Shown here: piece after piece, positions 61,701-64,000 of the stretch
Position numbering within the stretch: position 1 is the stretch's first letter
Layout of the letters: each line of letters begins with the position of its first letter
Assembly: GCA_916381525.1 (NCBI GenBank)
Contig: CAKAEH010000334.1
Location: 62,001 to 126,000 of the forward strand
From: Cercopithifilaria johnstoni
Lineage: Eukaryota > Nematoda > Chromadorea > Rhabditida > Onchocercidae
Length of the DNA: 64,000 nt
Reading direction: 5' to 3'
Notes under the pieces: generated by a model
What the model saw: only the letters and a program-made list of their open reading frames with translations
Told to the model about the DNA's origin: nothing
The model's database searches: none
Translations under genes and position numbers: made by a program

Positions 61701-64000
61701 GGCCGTTCAAAATCGCTGGTGCATTCGCATTATCTGCAAGCATTTTTTGCACGAGCGGATGATTCGCCACCAAAGATGTATGCGAATCTGTGTTTGTAGA
61801 AGCTGCAAACAAAAGAATTTCAGACTTAATAAAATAATTCAGAATTTAATTTGTGGAAAGCTTAATATCAACGAATCCTAAACTAGTACTACACATAATT
61901 GCTTTCCAAAGCACATCTAGCACCTCCAAAGATTGAGAGAATTAAACTCACCAGCAAGGTTTTCATGGCTACTCATATTCGGATTTAATCGACACATCCT
62001 TATATTTTCAAAAACTGGCATATTGCTACCAGACGAAGACTGAACTCGAAGTACGACACCTGGATACACCGCTCTGAATTAAAAAATTTTAATTGTGCGC
62101 AGTTCCGCGTAAATTTAATTTGACTATATTTCTGATAAGCAATAATTTTGTTTTTTTTAATATTGCTTACAATTTTCGGAAAGTATCCCAAATAAATGTA
62201 AGGAAAACATTGGAAAATAAACCTCATGATATTTGTAAAAGTTTGAACAGAACCCGAAAGGGCACCATAACGGTGTCGAAGGTCATCAACATAGCTTGCA
62301 TATAACTCCCCGCGAGGCACTATACTGCCCATTTCAAAGACACAATTCATTCTAATCCACTTTGCTGTCAACTGCTCAACCTACAAAAATTATGTAAATA
62401 AACCAAATTATAATTGATTACAAAATTAACGCATTTTAGAAACAAAGAAATTGGGAAAAAAGATTTCGTCGCTATCTCACACGACACAGGCAGCCAATAC
62501 TTGAAAAAATATTTAAAAAATTTGAAAACCTTAGAATCTCCAATTACTGGCGTTGATGAATTGGAAGTACTGCGTGGGGTTACCAACCTGGACGAATAAC
62601 TTGTGGAATGTGTGGGTGTTGCGAAGGAACCTGGCCTGACTACCTAAAAAATTTATTTTGAAACTTTTACTTTCAAAACAAAAAAACCAATCAGATGAAG
62701 CAATGTCTTTTAGACTATACCTGATTTTGAGATATTGATATGTTTTGCGGAGGTGGAGGGGCAAGCTGTGATGGTCCATGAAACTCAACCACTTTCATTC
62801 CAATTAATCCGGATGGACCAAAAGAAACTGCTTCAACTGTTGCCAAAGACACCAATGTATCAATTGCATGAGGAAAACGAGATAACTGGTAGCAAGCGGT
62901 TGCTCCCAATTCGGAGATCTGCAAAAATTATCAAAATTAGATAAAAAATTTAGAGAAAAAAATAAAATACCCCAAGCACTAAAAGTACTGCCAATTAAAT
63001 TAAAATAGTTGTCAGAAACACTATGAAATACAATCATAATTAATAAGCTATTGAAAGCTATAAAACTCGACCAGTTTTATATTGATTAAACAAAATAATG
63101 GTCGGAAAAATATCACACCGCAAACGCTTAAGTGTCACAAACAAATATACCTGATATAGAGATTCCAAAGTATAAACACACATCATGATATCCTTGACAG
63201 AAATCACGGTAAATATTTTAGATAAAATACGATGATCGAGAAATTCACAAATAAGAGATTCATTACGCTCGTTATTGCACAATCCGGAGAGAATTTCGAG
63301 GGCTCGAATAACCTATAAATCGAATTTGTTTAAGGTGGATGGTACAATTACTTTGCAAACTTCTCACCAATTCGAGTCATAAATATTGTAACTCTCCTCC
63401 TGAACAAGGTAAGATCATAAAATTCAGTAAGAGAATCAGTTTCACTATCAAAAAAATGTTCTGATTACTTTGTGAATAGAAGGCACAAAATCAGATGTGG
63501 ATCTAAAGCACGCCTTTACTTCCAAAATTATTTAATTCTTATATTGAGCCAAAAGTAAACAAGATTAGCACAGAAGATTAACATATTAACATGCTTACTC
63601 GAAATTTATCGTCAGAATGAAGACAGCATGAAACCGTTTTTAGTAACAAATGATTGGTTGAAGATGACTCTTCCGCCATAAGATCAATCTGAAATTTGAC
63701 ATAATATTGAAGTTCTTTAAGATCTAAAATTTTTTAACAGCTACAAAAATACACATGGAACCTAAAAACTTCATAAAATTCTAGAAAAATGAAAAAAATA
63801 AAACTCTACGAAATTCTAGAAAAATGGGTGAACAATAAAATAAACGTTAGCTTACTTCACAAGCGATATTACTTAACGCATCAAGCGCTGCTGTCCTCAA
63901 CATACTCCATTTACAATTCGAACAAATAAAAAGAAATCTGAAAAAAAAAATGCATAAAGAATGAGAATTAATGAACCACGAATTATGATAGATATTGCTG
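58770..64000 (-). CDS. swsn-7: ARID2 / BAF200 homologue (PBAF subunit), partial, 5' end beyond window
   Basis: Subunit that defines the PBAF form of SWI/SNF. The visible part, in transcription order, starts with armadillo-like helices (TAALDALSNIAC; VIRALEILSGLCNNERNESL; CEFLDHRILSKIF and KDIMMCVYTLESLYQ, about 63150-63320). ISELGATACYQLSRFPHAI (about 62920) comes next. An RFX-type DNA-binding domain follows (KWIRMNCVFEMGSIVPRGEL, YASYVDDLRHRYGALSG, about 62230-62370), then a long serine- and asparagine-rich linker (about 60200-62000). Two C2H2-like fingers follow at about 59690-60110 (LCEWNGCGK with YHCTKEH; QCHWPRCDS with THLQDHHC). The conserved C-terminal helices are RRHAFNYLPRDITDDPEGPV, RLTSCLILRNLARYSSDGRR and LLRRHERLLSWLSLSRVESS. 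The tail is serine-rich, ending VTVAKAL and TGA at 58770-58772. The ARID domain is expected beyond 64000. Confidence 0.88.
61507..61576. repeat. 36-bp tandem duplication in an ARID2 intron
   Basis: Two adjacent imperfect copies of AGATCAGCACAGAAA..AATTCACCAGAGTT, at about 61507-61540 and 61543-61576. They lie next to the acceptor side of an exon on minus. Confidence 0.8.

Noticed and set aside
1..64000. CRISPR arrays, bacterial operons, prophage, retroelement polymerases
   Set aside because: None seen. The window is ordinary spliced eukaryotic DNA, and no reverse transcriptase, transposase or integrase motif was recognised.

Overview
The window reads as gene-dense, AT-rich nuclear DNA of a nematode, most likely a parasitic clade III (filarial-type) worm. 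Every coding gene is split into short exons by GT..AG introns, mostly 80-500 bp. Many acceptors are TTTCAG or TTTTAG, and several genes have such an acceptor 6-30 nt before the start codon with no usable upstream exon, as expected for spliced-leader trans-splicing. One gene encodes a secreted protein with a DB cysteine domain, a family known essentially from nematodes. I see no bacterial operon, virus, CRISPR array, rRNA or convincing tRNA, and no intact transposon. The species call is inference from gene content and style.

Layout. Seven genes lie on the minus strand from 376 to 35874: TTC19 (complex III assembly), ISCA2 (Fe-S assembly), a small unidentified coiled-coil-like protein, lin-7 (L27-PDZ scaffold), UBE3C (IQ-HECT ubiquitin ligase), EIF2B5 (eIF2B epsilon, the catalytic GEF subunit) and a 13 kb MAST-family kinase (DUF1908, kinase and PDZ). 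A 1.8 kb divergent intergenic region leads to two plus-strand genes, a C3orf33 homologue and prohibitin-2, 467 bp apart. A minus-strand secreted Q-rich DB-domain gene (42917-46401) and UBE2G1/ubc-7 (47380-48965) follow. NADK2, the mitochondrial NAD kinase, is on plus and divergent from ubc-7. Minus-strand HDAC3 and the 3' two-thirds or so of ARID2/swsn-7 (PBAF subunit) close the window; ARID2 runs off the right edge.

Functional themes. Four or five genes are mitochondrial (TTC19, ISCA2, PHB2, NADK2, possibly C3orf33). Two act in ubiquitylation, two in chromatin control and two in PDZ-based scaffolding or signalling. These are ordinary conserved eukaryotic genes, and the linkage is probably not a pathway cluster. 

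Less ordinary items: the secreted DB gene, assembled here from seven exons including a 31-nt signal-peptide exon; a 136-bp duplication inside the MAST kinase that copies half of a kinase exon and its 5' splice site; a 225-bp tandem repeat ending in a 25-bp-arm hairpin next to lin-7; and an N-terminal MAST extension assembled from three phase-compatible exons. Exon joins were worked out by hand from splice signals, reading phase and family similarity. No alignment was run.
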